A stretch of 64,000 nucleotides of DNA from Thaumasiovibrio subtropicus. GTDB lineage: Bacteria > Pseudomonadota > Gammaproteobacteria > Enterobacterales > Vibrionaceae. The notes beneath the pieces were generated by a model. The model was not told the DNA's origin, did not search any database, and was given only the letters and a program-made list of their open reading frames with translations. Below are positions 7,738 to 17,540 of the stretch, piece by piece; the first letter of the stretch is position 1; the number at the start of each line of letters is the position of its first letter. The stretch is from the NCBI RefSeq assembly GCF_019703835.1, contig NZ_AP023054.1, positions 992,001 to 1,056,000 on the forward strand. The letters run 5' to 3'. A program made the position numbers and the translations under genes.

Positions 7738-9012
7738 TTAGCTCCCACGCACTTTGTATTCTGCCTTGTCGAGATTGTGCTTCTTCATCCGCAGGTAAAG
7801 CTTCTTACGCGGAATTTGCAGGTAAGAGGCAACTTCATTGATGCGCCCCGAGAAGAGAAAGAGTGCGTCTTCGATGACTTGTTTCTCATAGCCATCGATA
7901 AGATCATCCAAAGGGCTACTGATCTGCTCAATGGGCTGGGTGCGCTCATTCCCTGCAAGCTTGACGATACCAATGGCATAGAGTTCAGCAATGTTTTTGA
8001 TTTCTAATACATTGCCTTGCCAATCGTGCTGTTGCAGGCGTTTTACATAGGCCTGTTCAACGCGCGGTTGCTCTTTGTTGAGCTTGATACAGCTCTGTTC
8101 CAAAAAGTGGTTAAACAAAGGCACAATGTCTTTAATGCGATGACGCACCGCAGGCAACGATAGCTTGCACTGTGATAGGTAGTAATAGAGCTCAGGCAAT
8201 AGGCTGTTTTGCTCTACCTCTTGCTCTGCACTGCCATCGATAATGGCGAAAATGCGATATTCTTTGCGGTTTAATCGCTCTTGTTCAAGCAAGGTATGGC
8301 AGAGCCAACGCTGTATCTCAACAGGCATTAGCTGCGGGTTGTGGAGTAAAACCCCGCCGCGAGCAGCCTGTTTTAAGACTTGCTGTAGCGCACCTTGACT
8401 TTGAATCGATTGACCTGAAGCCGAAATCAGAGACTGGTATTTTGCACTGCTTTCGCTGTGTATGAGGCGCGCGGCACTGTGACGCCCAGTGCCGGGTTCG
8501 CCTTCTAACAGAATATCTTTACTGTGTGCTGCGACGTCAGCGATTTGCTGTTTTATCTGTAGCATAGGTGGCGTGTCGCCAATCAGCTCAGTGCTGGCAC
8601 GATCTGACAAGGAACGTCGTTGGCCAATTAGCTTTTCGCGTTGTTCGAGTAACTCTTTCAGTTTTTTGAGTAAAGCGGGTGGTTGTAGAGGCTTAGTGAG
8701 AAAATCAACCGCCCCTTTCTTCACCGCATCCACTGCCATCGGGATATCGCCGTGTCCGGTAATAATCACCACGGGCAACTCTTCATCAAACTGTTGGATC
8801 TTTTGTAACAAATCCATGCCACTAAGACCGGGCATATACATGTCACTGACAACAACGCCAGCCCAATTGGTTGGGATCATTGCCATTACTTGAGTGGGGT
8901 CAGAGCAGGCTACGGTTTTATATCCAGATAGCTGCAACAGGTTTTGGTATGCGTCCAGAACGTCATTGTCGTCATCAATCAGTAATACCTGAACGTCTTC
9001 AGTCAACATCAT
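7738..9012 (-). CDS. NtrC/DctD-type response regulator with degenerate AAA+ domain
   Basis: 424 aa. The receiver domain (about 8-120) is complete: acidic DDD at 13-15, phosphoacceptor D57, T85 and K107. The central domain (about 141-345) still shows ELIGDTPPM and a Walker A-like GEPGTGRH, where the usual Lys is Arg. The GAFTGA loop that contacts sigma-54 is absent, and so is a normal Walker B. The C-terminal Fis-type HTH (about 380-420) is intact (NEVASYLQIPRKKLYLRM). By family knowledge such a protein cannot remodel sigma-54 polymerase; it probably acts as a phosphorylation-controlled DNA-binding protein. The start overlaps the kinase gene by 14 bp. A DctD relative is the closest guess; the target is unknown. 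Confidence 0.85.
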   Translation of the reverse strand: MMLTEDVQVLLIDDDNDVLDAYQNLLQLSGYKTVACSDPTQVMAMIPTNWAGVVVSDMYMPGLSGMDLLQKIQQFDEELPVVIITGHGDIPMAVDAVKKGAVDFLTKPLQPPALLKKLKELLEQREKLIGQRRSLSDRASTELIGDTPPMLQIKQQIADVAAHSKDILLEGEPGTGRHSAARLIHSESSAKYQSLISASGQSIQSQGALQQVLKQAARGGVLLHNPQLMPVEIQRWLCHTLLEQERLNRKEYRIFAIIDGSAEQEVEQNSLLPELYYYLSQCKLSLPAVRHRIKDIVPLFNHFLEQSCIKLNKEQPRVEQAYVKRLQQHDWQGNVLEIKNIAELYAIGIVKLAGNERTQPIEQISSPLDDLIDGYEKQVIEDALFLFSGRINEVASYLQIPRKKLYLRMKKHNLDKAEYKVRGS

Positions 9013-11341
9013 CTCTCTCTAGCTCCAATACTACCAAGGCTCCACGTTCAAGAGTGGATGCGAGGTAAATGTTTCCCTGCAGTCGCGACATTATACTGCG
9101 ACAGATATTGAGTCCGAGACCGAGTCCAACGTCTTTAGTCGTGGTAAACGGTGTGAAGAGATTGTTAATGATATCACCACTGAAACCATCGCCTGTATCG
9201 CTAACAGCTATGGTGGTGATCTCTTGCTCGGTCAATATCTCTTCGACGGTTATCGAGCGATCAGTCTTTGCGGATATGGCATCAATACTGTTGACCATGA
9301 GGTTGACCAGTACTTGTTCAAATTGCACCAAATCGGCGATGACATGGAGCCCATCGGGCAGGTTATTGATGAGTTTAACCTGCGCACTGCGAGCTCGGCT
9401 TTCGACAATCGTCCAGCTTTGTCGTGTTGCTTCTGATGCGTTGACGCGAGTAAGGGTCGCCACATCGTTATTCTTTTTCGAAAAATTACGAAGATTACTG
9501 ATCTGTGAACTAATACGTTCAAGCATCGCATTAATCTTCTCAAGCTGATTGGGCACATGGTCATATTGCTCATTTTCAAGCGCGAGTTGACAGCTAAAGA
9601 GGTAAGTGCTCATTGCTGACAGCGGTTGATTGAGTTCATGGGCCAACGATGTCATCGTTTGGCCAACCGTCGCCATTTTAGCCGCTTGTAACAGATCATT
9701 CTGTGTGCTGATAAGTTCAAGCTCAGTCTTTCTTCGTTCTTCTACTTCACGTTGTAACTGAGCATTATTCTCAAGTAAAGAGTGAGTTTTCTCTTGTACC
9801 ATTTTTTCTAACCAACGTGCCGTCTTTTCTTGCTCAGTGATGTCAGTAATCGTAATTATGACGCTCTGACCGCGGTTTTGCTCAAAAAGACGGAAATCAA
9901 GGCGGAGATATTTTTCATCGTTCTCCTCCTGATACTGGAAGGTGGTTGTCATGGCACCGCGTTTAATCAGGCTGCTATCTGGTGCAAAGATAGCGCGTAA
10001 GCGTGGCAAGATATCTTGATCAAAAAGTTGCCATAAATAGACTTTTTGCAGCGGTTCATTGGAACCAAAAAGCATCATTGCACTCGGGTTAATGGAGAGA
10101 ATCAGCCCGGTAGTACTGCAGGTAATTAATGCGGCTTGAGTATGGTTAATGAGGTTGAGGGCGTTGGTGCGCTCCATCTCGACCATCTGTTGTCGGAAAT
10201 GCTCAAGGTGTTGACCGATATCGGCAATCTCATCATCCCCTTCGATCAGCACGGATTGGGTGAGGTTGCCTTGGTTTACCACCATTAAGTTGTTACTAAG
10301 CTGGTTAAGTCGCTTCACGATACCTTTGCTTATCATGTCGATAGCCACAAAGATGGCCGCAAAGATGGTGACACACATCATAATGAAGATAACGATATTA
10401 CCGCCAGTGATGATTTGCGAAACGATGTTGTTAAGAACAGACATCTCTTCGGCGACACTCTTCACCGAGCTCAGTAATAGATTTTCGATGTGCTCTAAGC
10501 GTGAGCGGATCAATTGATAGGTATAGCGTCGTTCAACCTTGGCTTCTTTAATCTTGCTGAGTACACGTAGGAACTCGCCCTCTTGCCCTGCAAGTTCATT
10601 GAGGGCCGTAATTGTCGCGATATATTCATCGCCAGACGGGTAGATCGCGAATCGCTCACTACGTTCTAAGACGGCAACGATCAACGACGAAAACGCAAAA
10701 TCAACGGGTTGATTGGTGGATAATGATTGCTTTATCGCATTGTTGAGTTCGATAAATAAGTTAGCTTGGAGCTGATTCAGGTATTGTAGCTGAATGTACT
10801 CATTCGCGATGAACTGTGCACTGGGCTGGCGAGTATCAATTTCATACTGAATCTGGCTCAGCAACGATGTCGCTTGTTGGTTGAGCTCAAAAACTTGGAG
10901 ATCGAGTGCATTCAATGCTACTTGGCAACGCAGTAGCTCATCTTGAAGTTCAATCAATCGATCGATGTTTTTCTGCACGTTATCGTAACGATGGCGAATG
11001 ACTGCAAAGTCACGTTGATCTGGGTTCTCGTTAAGGAGCTGATGGATAAGCGAGAACTTATCATTAAAGTGTTTGTTGAGTTCAGGGAGCGCTTCCTGCT
11101 CTTGGCTATTCATGACACTGTTGAGCCAAGTATGCAGTTGGGCGGTGTGATGTTCGAGTTGGTAGTTCGTGGTTAGTGTGGGAAGCTTTTCATCCACGAG
11201 GAGTTCAACACGGTCGTCTAGCATTTCCCAAATGATAAAAGCGATAACGCCAATACTGACCGCTAAACCTGCAATGAAGCCAACGGAGAGAATGAGGCGG
11301 TTGCCTATCGTGTTACGCGGAGGGTGTACTTTGCCAGACAT
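8999..11341 (-). CDS. membrane sensor histidine kinase (HAMP-PAS-HisKA-HATPase)
   Basis: 780 aa. TM1 is at about 17-38, followed by a long (about 275 residue) helical periplasmic sensor and TM2 at about 314-337. HAMP (338-392), PAS (393-505) and a coiled coil (510-555) follow. The HisKA domain has phospho-His at about 568 (SLAHELNQPLSAM), and the ATPase has N box near 680-684, DTGDGF at 715 and GLGLGL at 739. The HELNQPL H-box is typical of DctB/FixL-type kinases. The all-helical periplasmic domain resembles TorS-like sensors rather than the CACHE of DctB. It is co-transcribed with the overlapping regulator gene. Signal unknown. Confidence 0.88.
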   Translation of the reverse strand: MSGKVHPPRNTIGNRLILSVGFIAGLAVSIGVIAFIIWEMLDDRVELLVDEKLPTLTTNYQLEHHTAQLHTWLNSVMNSQEQEALPELNKHFNDKFSLIHQLLNENPDQRDFAVIRHRYDNVQKNIDRLIELQDELLRCQVALNALDLQVFELNQQATSLLSQIQYEIDTRQPSAQFIANEYIQLQYLNQLQANLFIELNNAIKQSLSTNQPVDFAFSSLIVAVLERSERFAIYPSGDEYIATITALNELAGQEGEFLRVLSKIKEAKVERRYTYQLIRSRLEHIENLLLSSVKSVAEEMSVLNNIVSQIITGGNIVIFIMMCVTIFAAIFVAIDMISKGIVKRLNQLSNNLMVVNQGNLTQSVLIEGDDEIADIGQHLEHFRQQMVEMERTNALNLINHTQAALITCSTTGLILSINPSAMMLFGSNEPLQKVYLWQLFDQDILPRLRAIFAPDSSLIKRGAMTTTFQYQEENDEKYLRLDFRLFEQNRGQSVIITITDITEQEKTARWLEKMVQEKTHSLLENNAQLQREVEERRKTELELISTQNDLLQAAKMATVGQTMTSLAHELNQPLSAMSTYLFSCQLALENEQYDHVPNQLEKINAMLERISSQISNLRNFSKKNNDVATLTRVNASEATRQSWTIVESRARSAQVKLINNLPDGLHVIADLVQFEQVLVNLMVNSIDAISAKTDRSITVEEILTEQEITTIAVSDTGDGFSGDIINNLFTPFTTTKDVGLGLGLNICRSIMSRLQGNIYLASTLERGALVVLELERDDVD

Positions 11342-11439
11342 GAACTCAACTAGTAATCAAAGATGTGGCGATATTGTAGTGTTTATCGACGTTGAGATCT
11401 TTGGTTAATAGACTGATCCAATAAAAAAAGTATCAATAA

Positions 11440-11464
11440 AGGAAAAGGGGTCACATTTGACCCC
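11440..11464 (-). terminator. intrinsic terminator of yfbU
   Basis: GGGGTCA (11447-11453), loop CATT, TGACCCC (11458-11464). On the minus strand the stem is followed by TTTTCC. Confidence 0.65.
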
Positions 11465-11485
11465 CTAAATGCGTGTGCATTCACT

Positions 11486-11986
11486 CTAAGCGGCTAGAAT
11501 TTGCTGCAATTCTGTTGAACTTAGGTGATATTGACGCGGGCAGTTACGCCAAGTCTGTAGCATTCGGCTGTACTTATCGTACATCGGTACTTGGCTGTTG
11601 AAATGGTGCTCAGATTTTTCAAATTGAGGGTATAGCCCCTCTTCTTCGGTCAAGAAACGCACATAGTGAACCAGTTGAGATTCAGTCGCCGCATCGAAAC
11701 CTAAGAACTGTAAACGGCGGACGTCAACTTGGCTTTGATCCTCTGCTGCTAACATTTTGTACGACTCCTGCATCGCGTGATGCATCTCCATGAAGTCGAT
11801 AATGGTGCGGCACTTTTCTTCGTTTAGCTCACCAAAATCCTTATCTAGCTCGCGCATCTGTAGACCGTATCCACGTTCTACAATGGTTTGAAGGCGGCGG
11901 TATTTTGCTTCGAGTTCTGGCGTCAACTTTGACATCAGATAGTATTGATTAGAAAGGATTAAACGTTGAGCGTTAGTCATTTCCAT
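11486..11986 (-). CDS. yfbU: YfbU family protein
   Basis: 166 aa from the ATG at 11986, close to the 164 aa of E. coli YfbU. The N-terminus [18 protein letters not shown] and the segment [19 protein letters not shown] are diagnostic of the family. The protein is small, helical and soluble, without signal or membrane segment, and its biochemical role is not established. The frame is open nine codons further up, but GAGG is spaced 9 nt from the chosen ATG. Monocistronic, with its own terminator. Confidence 0.9.
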   Translation of the reverse strand: MEMTNAQRLILSNQYYLMSKLTPELEAKYRRLQTIVERGYGLQMRELDKDFGELNEEKCRTIIDFMEMHHAMQESYKMLAAEDQSQVDVRRLQFLGFDAATESQLVHYVRFLTEEEGLYPQFEKSEHHFNSQVPMYDKYSRMLQTWRNCPRQYHLSSTELQQILAA

Positions 11987-12141
11987 GTTGAATAGCCTCA
12001 TTGGTATTATCATTTGGGGACAGAGTACCAGCTTGATATAAAAAAACCATGATCCCGATGTGGGTCACTGCGTATTTTCCTTAACATTTCACTGAGTATT
12101 CACAGAGTAACGTCGAAAGTCAGGATAAGGAGGCGGTGATC

Positions 12142-12774
12142 ATGTGGCAGGTGTTGGGTTGGCTGGGTTGGATTTTGATTTTATTGTGCTTCTTCCCAAA
12201 AGAGTGGTTACCAAAACTGCGTCAAGACACGACTTACCAGCACTTTGTATACAGCTCGATTGGGGCGGTGACGCTACTCTGGTGCTTGCAAGCAGGTGTC
12301 GTTGAGGGGCTTGCGATTCACTTTCTTCTGGTGACAGCGTTAACCTTGTGCCATGGATTTCGCATCGCTATGTGGATGACGATAGTGCCGACCTTGTCGA
12401 TGGCGGTGTTTAAAGGTGTGAGTTGGCAAGATATAGGCCTGTATGGCCTCTGTTATGGGGTCATCCCGTGCGTATTTAGCGAGATGGTTTATCAGCTGAC
12501 GCGACGTTATTTGGCGCATCATCTGTTTATCTATTTGTTTGTTGCCGCCTTTTTTAATGGTGCGTTAATGATGGTGGTAACCATGCTTGCGGTGAGCGGA
12601 TGGCAATATGTGGTGCATGATATGGCGTTTGCGGTCATTTGGTATAACTACCTCTCTTTTATGCCTGTCTTGTTATTTCCTGAAGCCTTGCTCAATGGCA
12701 TGGTGATGACGCTGTTAGTGATCTATCGCTCGCACTGGGTACGAAGTTTTTCTGAGCAGGATTATTACTCCTAA
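12142..12774 (+). CDS. CbiM-like multi-pass membrane protein (energy-coupling factor permease family, COG3235-type)
   Basis: 210 aa with six or seven hydrophobic helices and almost no soluble part. Its HFLLVTALTLCHGFRIAMW region and overall hydropathy resemble the COG3235 group related to cobalt transporter CbiM. No ECF ATPase or T-component is nearby, so a cobalt role is only suggested. AAGGAGG lies 8 nt before the ATG at 12142; a GTG two codons earlier is too close to it to be the start. It stands alone between yfbU (divergent) and fhs (convergent). Confidence 0.65.
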   Translation: MWQVLGWLGWILILLCFFPKEWLPKLRQDTTYQHFVYSSIGAVTLLWCLQAGVVEGLAIHFLLVTALTLCHGFRIAMWMTIVPTLSMAVFKGVSWQDIGLYGLCYGVIPCVFSEMVYQLTRRYLAHHLFIYLFVAAFFNGALMMVVTMLAVSGWQYVVHDMAFAVIWYNYLSFMPVLLFPEALLNGMVMTLLVIYRSHWVRSFSEQDYYS

Positions 12775-12795
12775 TAGGTCAAGGTGCTGCAACAA

Positions 12796-12822
12796 AAAAC
12801 GGCACCTGATTGGTGCCGTTTT
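12796..12822. terminator. bidirectional intrinsic terminator between the CbiM-like gene and fhs
   Basis: AAAACGGCACC / GGTGCCGTTTT with a 5-nt loop. A-runs on the left and T-runs on the right let it work for both convergent genes. Confidence 0.88.
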
Positions 12823-12837
12823 AGCGTTTTCTTGCGA

Positions 12838-14592
12838 TTAACTCAGTCCAACGATATCGCCATTCTCATCAATATCGAGCCCCATATAGGCGGGCTTTTC
12901 AGGTAATCCCGGCATGGTCATAACATTGCCACATAGGGCGTAGACAAAACCTGCGCCCGCACAAAGCTTAAGTTCGCGCACTGGTACAGTGAAGCCAGTA
13001 GGGGCGCCTTTTTTACTCGGATCTGTCGTAATTGACAGTGGCGTTTTCGCCATACATAGCGCGAGGTTATCGAAGCCTTGTGCTTTAAATTGGGCCAGTT
13101 GCGCGTTGGCTTCATCACTGAGTTCAAGGTTGGCGGCGCCGTAACCGACTTCCGCAACGGCCATCAGTTTTTCCTCTAGGCTTTGTTCTAGATGGTAAAG
13201 CGGTTGGAAGTCCGCCGGTGTGTCACATGCTGCTACGACGGCCTTCGCGAGCTCCGCCGCGCCTTCGCCGCCTTTACCAAAGGCTTCGCTAATCGCGACG
13301 TTGACAGGCATACGACACTCTAGTGTTTCGATGAGCTGCTTAAGTTGATTCAACTCACTGTCAGTATCTTGCGGGAAGCGGTTAATGGCAACAACTACAG
13401 GGACACCGTATTTGGCGGCATTGTTAATGTGCCATTTTAGATTCTCAAAGCCAGCAAGTAGGGCGGTTTCATCTTCTTCAAAAAGGGTGTCTGGCAGTGC
13501 TTGCCCAGGGCGAAGGTCATATAAGCCTGAGTTGGCTTTCAATCCACGTAAAGTCGCGACAACAACAGCGCAATCCGGGGCGCGTCCAGCTTGCTGTGCT
13601 TTTATGTTGCAGGCTTTTTCGAAGCCCATGTCAGATCCGAATCCACCTTCTGTGATAGTAAAATCACTCAGTTTCAGCGCGATGCGATCGGCAATGACAG
13701 AGGAGTTACCATGAGCAATATTGGCGAAAGGGCCTGCATGGATGAGGGTTGGGACGCCTTCTAAAGTCTGCATTAATGTGGGCTCGATGGCTTCACGCAT
13801 TGTTACGGTCATCGCACCAGCGACTTGCAAGTCTTCCGCGGTAACAGGTTGACCATCCAAGTTGTAAGCTAGCACCACTTTGCCAATACGTTGACGCATG
13901 TCTTGCAGGTCGTTTGAGAGGGCAAGGATAGCCATTAGCTCAGAGGCTGCTGAGATGTCGAAACCGTCTTCGCGCTCAAGGCCATTAATGGTTTTTCCAG
14001 GCTGATTTTTGCCAACAGTTACCATACGTAGCGCGCGATCATTATGGTCGATTACGCGTTTCCAAACGATACGCTTCATGTCAATGCGCAGTGCGGTCAG
14101 CCCTGTTTTCTCTTCGAATGCGTCATAACCATGGCGCTGCTCATGATAAATGCGCGCGTCCAGTGCGGCAGAAGCAAGGTTATGTGCCGCAGTCACGGCA
14201 TGAATATCACCAGTGAGATGAAGGTTAAGTTGTTCCATCGGCGCGACTTGACTGTAGCCACCACCCGCAGCACCACCTTTGACACCAAAAACGGGGCCCA
14301 TTGATGGTTGGCGAATACAGGCCATCACCGAGCGACCAATTTTCTTTAAGCCTTGGGCGAGACCGATGGTGGTTACTGTTTTACCTTCACCAAGTGGCGT
14401 CGGTGTGATTGCTGTCACTACGACCAATTTTCCTTCTTTTTCCGTGCTTAGACGCTGGAGGATGGAAGGTTTAATCTTCGCTTTATGCGTACCTTGAGGA
14501 GATAAGTCGTCTGAATGAATGCCATGCTGAGCGGCAATATGTTCAATTGGGGTCAGTGTGGCTTCACGGCAGATTTGAATGTCGCTTTTCAT
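12838..14592 (-). CDS. fhs: formate--tetrahydrofolate ligase
   Basis: 584 aa cytoplasmic enzyme that joins formate to tetrahydrofolate using ATP, giving 10-formyl-THF. The P-loop [18 protein letters not shown] lies near residues 65-82, and the family strings [18 protein letters not shown] and [16 protein letters not shown] are present. Length is slightly above the usual 555-580. Formate made by PflB, encoded about 3 kb away, could feed it. A PurR-like box lies 67 bp before the start, which fits supply of one-carbon units for purines. Enterobacteria such as E. coli lack this gene. Confidence 0.97.
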   Translation of the reverse strand: MKSDIQICREATLTPIEHIAAQHGIHSDDLSPQGTHKAKIKPSILQRLSTEKEGKLVVVTAITPTPLGEGKTVTTIGLAQGLKKIGRSVMACIRQPSMGPVFGVKGGAAGGGYSQVAPMEQLNLHLTGDIHAVTAAHNLASAALDARIYHEQRHGYDAFEEKTGLTALRIDMKRIVWKRVIDHNDRALRMVTVGKNQPGKTINGLEREDGFDISAASELMAILALSNDLQDMRQRIGKVVLAYNLDGQPVTAEDLQVAGAMTVTMREAIEPTLMQTLEGVPTLIHAGPFANIAHGNSSVIADRIALKLSDFTITEGGFGSDMGFEKACNIKAQQAGRAPDCAVVVATLRGLKANSGLYDLRPGQALPDTLFEEDETALLAGFENLKWHINNAAKYGVPVVVAINRFPQDTDSELNQLKQLIETLECRMPVNVAISEAFGKGGEGAAELAKAVVAACDTPADFQPLYHLEQSLEEKLMAVAEVGYGAANLELSDEANAQLAQFKAQGFDNLALCMAKTPLSITTDPSKKGAPTGFTVPVRELKLCAGAGFVYALCGNVMTMPGLPEKPAYMGLDIDENGDIVGLS

Positions 14593-14658
14593 TATTCACT
14601 ATCCTCTTTGGAACGTCGTAGTGAGTGGTATATGGCGAGAAATGGCGCAAAAGCAGTT

Positions 14659-14674
14659 GCGCAATCGTTTGCGG
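14659..14674 (-). promoter_or_regulatory. PurR-like operator upstream of fhs
   Basis: GCGCAATCGTTTGCGG matches the E. coli PurR consensus ACGCAAACGTTTGCGT at 13 of 16 positions and keeps the palindrome core. It lies 67 bp from the fhs start. Confidence 0.65.
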
Positions 14675-14874
14675 TGGTATTTATACCATAAAATTAAATG
14701 CTCTGAAGGGTTTATTTGGTGATTATTTCTGTAAATGAATATTACTGAAATTCATGGTACCTGAGAAGGGAATTATTTGACTCAATTAGGTTTTTTATTT
14801 GTTGCGGTGATGATTTGATTTTGTGAATGACGCCTTAATAGCGTGATCGGGCGGTGTCTTATCCGTCCCGATCG

Positions 14875-15996
14875 CTAAAAGGCAAAACTGTAGTTAATAC
14901 CGATAGAAATAATGTTTGCAGAGCGGTCTTCTATCTCTTGAATAGTGGGTGGTGTAAAGCTGCCTCGGTAATTGCCATCGCCAGTTTTGGTATGGTGCCA
15001 CTCTCCAACAATCGATAAGTTGGGTTTGATGTCATAGCGAAGTCCCAAGCTGAAGCTGTCCGACTTTTCTGGGTTGTCATCAGATGTCGGAGAGCGTTTT
15101 CCATAGACAATATAAGGAGTGAACTTGTCCCATGTATAGATGGCAGAGAGATAGCCACCCCACGAGGTGCTATCACTGCCTGCGCCCTCAAAGACAAAGG
15201 TCCAATCTTGCCAATCGTACTTTATGCCATAGGTCCAGCTTTTGGTTTGGACATCTTGCTTAAACGGAACAAATGGTGTTGTTGGAAGCACCGGAAAGCC
15301 ACTTGGCACTAACAGTTCGTCGGACGTCACAGTAATGTCTGCGCGATAATGGTTGAGATAGGCTGACCAGTTAATGCCCTCAATATCAAGTTTTAAGCCG
15401 TAGTGTTCATGAATATAGACATCCCAGCTATAATTATTGATTTCATTATCACGAATGGTTGATTTATAGGCCATATAGGGATGGAAGGTGATGATCAGAT
15501 CATTGTCGGTTTCAATTTGATAACGCGCATCCAGTCCATCGTAACGGGTAAAGCCTTTTGTTGTGTCGTAAACTTCTGCGGGCAAACGTAACCACGGGTA
15601 AGCCTGATTCACAAACACTACTTGCGAATACATGAAGGTTGGAGAGCGTAAACGCCCTGTTCTCAGGCTAAAAGACTCCGTGGGTGAGAAGGCGACATAC
15701 GCCCATTCGAGTGCAGGTTCACTGAAATTATCGACTGGGCGCTTTACGCCTTGAACGGAGAGGTGTAGCCAATCATTCGGATGTGCGTCGAGTTGTAGGC
15801 CAACGATAGTGTCGCAGTCAAAGCACCATTCATCGGAGATGTTACGCGAATAGTAGTAGGGTGCTGTGTTGTCGCTCTTAGCGGCCGCGGTAGACGCAAA
15901 ACCGGAGACAGAAAGCCATTCGGGTAGGGTGCTGCCCCAAGCGGATAAACTTGAGATAACAAGCGGTAGGGCCTTAATGAATTTCAAGTAATACAT
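14875..15996 (-). CDS. outer-membrane porin-like beta-barrel protein
   Basis: 373 aa. The signal peptide is about 21 residues (ending SAWGS). The mature protein alternates aromatic and polar residues in beta-strand patterns and ends in Phe (INYSFAF), the usual outer-membrane barrel signature. Family knowledge: Vibrio and Shewanella genomes often place such a porin beside a short PstS-like periplasmic protein, as here. Two cysteines close together near residues 58-61 (WCFDCD) are unusual for a porin. The start overlaps the upstream gene by 23 bp, so the two are coupled. Solute unknown. Confidence 0.75.
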   Translation of the reverse strand: MYYLKFIKALPLVISSLSAWGSTLPEWLSVSGFASTAAAKSDNTAPYYYSRNISDEWCFDCDTIVGLQLDAHPNDWLHLSVQGVKRPVDNFSEPALEWAYVAFSPTESFSLRTGRLRSPTFMYSQVVFVNQAYPWLRLPAEVYDTTKGFTRYDGLDARYQIETDNDLIITFHPYMAYKSTIRDNEINNYSWDVYIHEHYGLKLDIEGINWSAYLNHYRADITVTSDELLVPSGFPVLPTTPFVPFKQDVQTKSWTYGIKYDWQDWTFVFEGAGSDSTSWGGYLSAIYTWDKFTPYIVYGKRSPTSDDNPEKSDSFSLGLRYDIKPNLSIVGEWHHTKTGDGNYRGSFTPPTIQEIEDRSANIISIGINYSFAF

Positions 15997-16438
15997 TTAA
16001 GCCTCCTGCATGCTCTAATGGTAAATACCCAACCGCATCTGGGTTATCCATTAGCCACTGTTTGAGAGTTTCAATACTATCATCAGCCATTTCAATGGGG
16101 GGTTGAGCACGCCCAGAGAATGCTAATGACGCCCAAAGACGGTTCATTTGTGCCTCGTTTTTATTGAGGAAAAGGTCATAGAAAGCGACCCGTATCGGAT
16201 TCCCGGTGGGGAAGTCGGCCAATTTGACGCGTCCAATGCCTTTTACAGCGCGAGTTTTGCCAGAAAAGAGCAGCTTAGCTTTTGGCAATGAGAGTTGAGC
16301 GGGCGGTATTGGGGAGGCAGTGACGATGGCAAATGCACCTTCTTTACTGAAGGCGGAGCCGCTCAATAGCAATAAGAAAATGAATGTGATGATACGAAGT
16401 GAGAAAGACAAATTTTCATCCCTGTATATCGCCCTCAT
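15974..16438 (-). CDS. small PstS-like periplasmic protein
   Basis: 154 aa. A signal peptide with a strongly hydrophobic core (about 16-30) is followed by one lobe of a phosphate-binding-protein-like fold: LSLPKAKLLFSGKTRAVKG, LNKNEAQMNRLWASLAFSG and the terminal DAVGYLPLEHAGGLNVLLEI. It is half the length of a true PstS and lacks the second lobe, so phosphate binding is doubtful. It is first gene of a two-gene unit with the porin-like protein; a shared role in sensing or uptake is an inference. Confidence 0.7.
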   Translation of the reverse strand: MRAIYRDENLSFSLRIITFIFLLLLSGSAFSKEGAFAIVTASPIPPAQLSLPKAKLLFSGKTRAVKGIGRVKLADFPTGNPIRVAFYDLFLNKNEAQMNRLWASLAFSGRAQPPIEMADDSIETLKQWLMDNPDAVGYLPLEHAGGLNVLLEIH

Positions 16439-16515
16439 TAAACGTAGAAGCGAACAGAAACTAATTCAATAGTTTTGTCTTATTAAGTTGATATTTGTGA
16501 CTGGAAGAATAGGGA

Positions 16516-16536
16516 GCCTCTTCATCATGAAGAGGC
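16516..16536 (-). terminator. hairpin after pflA
   Basis: GCCTCTTCAT / ATGAAGAGGC almost abut each other. The minus-strand tail TCCCTATTCTTCC is only weakly T-rich, so termination strength is uncertain. Confidence 0.5.
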
Positions 16537-16544
16537 AACAGTGA

Positions 16545-17285
16545 TCAGTACATGACATTGTGGCCGTAGCTTGCCAAAATAGCTTTGATGTTTTCCATCG
16601 TCTCTTTGGGAGGCGGCGAAACGCCATCGAGAGGGTAATCATGGCCCATCGCTTCCCATTTGTGCGCACCGAGCTGGTGGTACGGGAGAAGCTCGACTTT
16701 TTCGATGTTATCCATGTCTTTAATGAATTCACCTAAGCGATGAGCGGAGGCTTCGTCATCGGTGAAACCAGGAACGACCACATAGCGAATCCACGTTTTT
16801 TGGCCACGTTTGTGCAGGTACTCTGCAAACTGCAACACACGTTTATTGGGCACACCCACCAGATTTTCATGAACATCATTGTCAATCTGTTTGAGGTCAA
16901 GCATCACTAAGTCGGCGACATCAAGCACTTCATCGACAATGTCAGTATGCTTGCGAATATAGCCATTAGTATCTAAACAAGTGTGAATACCTTCTGCTTG
17001 GGCTGCACGGAAGAAGTCACGCACGAACTCAGGTTGCAACATCGCTTCACCTCCTGATGCGGTAACCCCCCCTCCCGATGCATTGATAAAGTGTCGGTAA
17101 GTGAGTACTTCTTTCATGATTTCTTCAACAGAGACTTCTTTACCGTCGTGAAGATCCCAAGTATCACGGTTGTGACAATATTGGCAGCGCATTAGACAGC
17201 CCTGCATAAACACAATAAAGCGGATACCTGGGCCATCTACGGTGCCGCAGGATTCAAAGGAATGGATTCGACCAATTGCTGTCAT
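16545..17285 (-). CDS. pflA: pyruvate formate-lyase-activating enzyme
   Basis: 246 aa radical SAM enzyme. It reductively cleaves S-adenosylmethionine and installs the glycyl radical on PflB. The [4Fe-4S] cluster motif CxxxCxxC is at C30, C34 and C37 ([17 protein letters not shown]). The GGxG-type segment [17 protein letters not shown] follows. Length equals E. coli PflA (246). It lies downstream of pflB with its own 255-bp gap and after the strong pflB terminator, so it probably has a separate promoter. Confidence 0.97.
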   Translation of the reverse strand: MTAIGRIHSFESCGTVDGPGIRFIVFMQGCLMRCQYCHNRDTWDLHDGKEVSVEEIMKEVLTYRHFINASGGGVTASGGEAMLQPEFVRDFFRAAQAEGIHTCLDTNGYIRKHTDIVDEVLDVADLVMLDLKQIDNDVHENLVGVPNKRVLQFAEYLHKRGQKTWIRYVVVPGFTDDEASAHRLGEFIKDMDNIEKVELLPYHQLGAHKWEAMGHDYPLDGVSPPPKETMENIKAILASYGHNVMY

Positions 17286-17491
17286 TACATCTCTCGCTCA
17301 GTGCGTAATTTAGGAGTCAGTGTATTACAAACGCGATGAGAATTCCCCTCAATAGACAAGGATTTACAACTTTTTGAATTATTAAGCAGAAGCAATAAGT
17401 GATTTTAATGAGGGGTAACGAAGAGGTTATGAGTGTGTAACGTGGAAGGCTGTGCGCTGATAACTAAGCTTATTAATTGGGTTTGCAAAAA

Positions 17492-17520
17492 TAAAAAAAC
17501 CTCGCCGAAGCGAGGTTTTT
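17492..17520 (-). terminator. intrinsic terminator of pflB
   Basis: AAAAACCTCG / CGAGGTTTTT around a 6-nt loop (17495-17520). On the minus strand it is followed by seven T. Confidence 0.9.
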
Positions 17521-17540
17521 AAGTCATTTAAACTGAACGA

